In this document: piece after piece, positions 62,753-64,000 of the stretch
How the letters are laid out: every line of letters starts with the position of its first letter
How positions within the stretch are numbered: position 1 is the stretch's first letter
Assembly: GCF_900156075.1 (NCBI RefSeq)
Contig: NZ_FTMM01000009.1
Location: 50,632-114,631, forward strand
From: Chryseobacterium sp. RU37D
Lineage (GTDB): Bacteria > Bacteroidota > Bacteroidia > Flavobacteriales > Weeksellaceae
Length of the DNA: 64,000 bases
Reading direction: 5' to 3'
Made by a program: the position numbers and the translations under genes
The notes under the pieces: model-generated
Told to the model about the DNA's origin: nothing
What the model saw: the letters and a program-made list of their open reading frames with translations, nothing else
Database searches by the model: none

Positions 62753-63973
62753 ATGAAAATTAGATTTTACTTAGATAAGTCAATTACTAAAAAAGAGGGG
62801 CACCCTCTTCGACTTTATATCTACGTTTCGAGTAAAGATAGAAAATATCCGTTTACAAAATATTATTCCCAAGCCAACGATTGGGATTTTACAAAAGAAG
62901 AACCCAAAAGAAGCCACCCGCTGTACAATGCTATATCTGACTTTCTTTTTGAAAAAAGGCGTAAAATTTTAAACTTATTAAACTCCAGGGAAACAAAAAC
63001 ATCAAACCAGATCGAAAGTTATTTGATTGGAAATTCAGAAAGTATTTATGATTTTTGGGAGCTCCGTATTAAAGAGTTGGAAAAACACCGACAAAACAGA
63101 TCTAAAACTGATATTAATACCGGTGGAACGGCAAAGAAATATTCTAATAATTTAAGCGTGTTTAAAAAGTACCAAAAAGAATTACTTTTCTCGGACATTA
63201 CTTATAATTTCCTGTATCAATTCAAACTAAAAAAATCATCAACGTGCAATGAAGGTGGTATAAATACCTATATGGCTAATTTGAGAGCTGTATATAACGA
63301 AGCAATAAAAAGAGGCGTATATTCCCCGGAATCCTTCAGAAATCCATTTGACGGAATAATGGAGGCCAAAGTAAAAACGAAAGACAAGTATCTTTCAATT
63401 TCTGAAATGAAAATTTTATTCAAAAATCCTATAGATAATAATTTCTATAGATATTTTATGCTGTCATTTTACTTAGGAGGTTTGGATTTTATTGATATTG
63501 CATCATTGAAAAAAGAACATATCATAAAAGGGCGCGTGAAATTTGTAAGATTCAAAGGAAATACTCAGGAATTCATCGACAATTTTATTTTTGAAGAAGC
63601 ACAGGAAATTCTTGATTTTTTCCACGATCCAGATTCAGATTTTATTACTCCAATTCATAAATATTCTTACAAGCCTTACAGAGATAAATACGTCAGGGAA
63701 ATTCGGAAAAAATTTAAATTACTGAAGATTGAATCCTATATCGATTCAAAATCACCCAGATATACCTTTATCAATATTGGAGGTAAGGAGCTTTATCTTA
63801 ACAGAGATGTAATAAAAGAATTAACCGGACACTCACAAAATGACACTCATTCTATTTATGAAGGCAGTTTTCCTTATCATGTAAAAGACAAGGTACACAA
63901 AGAAATGGATATGCAAATAAAATTTCCAGTTAGAGTTAAGCTACATTTTTGTAAATTTTGTTTTGATTGTTAA
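62753..63973 (+). CDS. Tyrosine-recombinase family integrase next to tRNA-Ser
   Basis: The 406-residue protein starts MKIRFYLDKSITKKEGHP, a Bacteroidetes arm-DNA-binding type N-terminus, followed by a SAM-like core-binding domain (about 95-190) and the catalytic domain. The nucleophile is probably the tyrosine in GHSQNDTHSIYEG. The first arginine box reads FYLGGLDFIDIASLKKEHI, where many relatives have RGM, so the arginine appears lost; the second box is SPRYTF with Arg but no His. It may be degenerate or a divergent subgroup. An ATG at 62690 would extend it by 21 residues, across the phased repeats. It lies just downstream of tRNA-Ser, pointing into a likely island beyond the window. Confidence 0.82.
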   Translation: MKIRFYLDKSITKKEGHPLRLYIYVSSKDRKYPFTKYYSQANDWDFTKEEPKRSHPLYNAISDFLFEKRRKILNLLNSRETKTSNQIESYLIGNSESIYDFWELRIKELEKHRQNRSKTDINTGGTAKKYSNNLSVFKKYQKELLFSDITYNFLYQFKLKKSSTCNEGGINTYMANLRAVYNEAIKRGVYSPESFRNPFDGIMEAKVKTKDKYLSISEMKILFKNPIDNNFYRYFMLSFYLGGLDFIDIASLKKEHIIKGRVKFVRFKGNTQEFIDNFIFEEAQEILDFFHDPDSDFITPIHKYSYKPYRDKYVREIRKKFKLLKIESYIDSKSPRYTFINIGGKELYLNRDVIKELTGHSQNDTHSIYEGSFPYHVKDKVHKEMDMQIKFPVRVKLHFCKFCFDC

Positions 63974-64000
63974 ATTCTTCTATTGTTTGATAATTCAGGG

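Noticed and set aside
1..64000. CRISPR array or rRNA operon
   Set aside because: No regularly spaced direct repeats of CRISPR size and no rRNA-like sequence seen; the repeats found are inverted or phased short units.
62581..64000. Second copy of the tRNA-Ser 3' end as attR
   Set aside because: I searched by eye to the window end and found none; it would have to be to the right.

Overview
The window reads as chromosome of a flavobacterium in the Weeksellaceae, most likely Chryseobacterium or a close relative. The evidence is low-GC DNA with AT-rich intergenic spaces, flavobacterial promoters of the form TTTG-N19-TAnnTTTG (clearest before uvrD, secG and the tRNA-Ser), and families typical of the group: DUF5916 and GLPGLI proteins, a PNGase F-type domain, a NagB fused to a PIG-L domain, TrxR-like ferredoxin reductase and a very long TamB. 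Genus is inferred; no rRNA gene is present. Genes are densely packed in short operons on both strands, and most of the window is core genome.

1-9.1 kb: a TonB-dependent receptor cut by the left edge, then a tyrosine/phenylalanine degradation region (hmgA, an acetyl-CoA hydrolase/transferase family gene, an unknown gene, hppD, a small secreted protein, fahA, a flavin reductase). Three of the four steps from 4-hydroxyphenylpyruvate to fumarate and acetoacetate are covered; no maleylacetoacetate isomerase is seen. 9.2-13.9 kb: an alpha/beta hydrolase, an overlapping HipA-like kinase/DUF3037 pair, a decayed esterase gene and the NagB-PIG-L fusion. 14-28 kb: uvrD/pcrA, an active/inactive pair of secreted M16 peptidase-like proteins, secG, two glycosyltransferases with recR, a LURP-one-like protein, a lipoprotein, pepD, a LOG-family protein, and ferredoxin with its reductase. 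28-38.7 kb: DUF3108 and DUF5916 proteins, pheS, a YceI lipoprotein coupled to a 39-residue membrane protein, an ABC ATPase, yjdM, an RsmB-type RNA methyltransferase, and a secreted GLPGLI-PNGase F-like protein.

39-51 kb: asnB, a secreted protein, a drug exporter, and a tight six-gene run (pirin, FMN reductase, TMEM175-like channel, YjdI, OsmC, YjdJ-like acetyltransferase) that looks like a redox-stress operon; then a sodium:solute symporter and a two-subunit transketolase. 51-62.5 kb: an Lrp regulator, tamB and tsaD diverging with four bases between their start codons, a REP-associated tyrosine transposase inside a symmetrical set of hairpins, rsmE, two membrane/secreted proteins, a TrmH-family methyltransferase and ansA. 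62.5-64 kb: tRNA-Ser(GGA) followed by a tyrosine-recombinase integrase whose upstream DNA carries 11-bp-phased direct repeats. This is probably the edge of an integrated element continuing past the window.

Recurrent small repeats fill many gaps: four copies of an approximately 100-bp inverted repeat with the core CTTCGACAGGCTCAGCAT, three AT-rich inverted repeats, and other hairpin pairs. The least ordinary parts are the HipA/DUF3037 module, the GLPGLI-PNGase F fusion, the transposase with its REP-like hairpins, and the integrase with phased repeats next to tRNA-Ser. I found no CRISPR array, rRNA operon or complete prophage.
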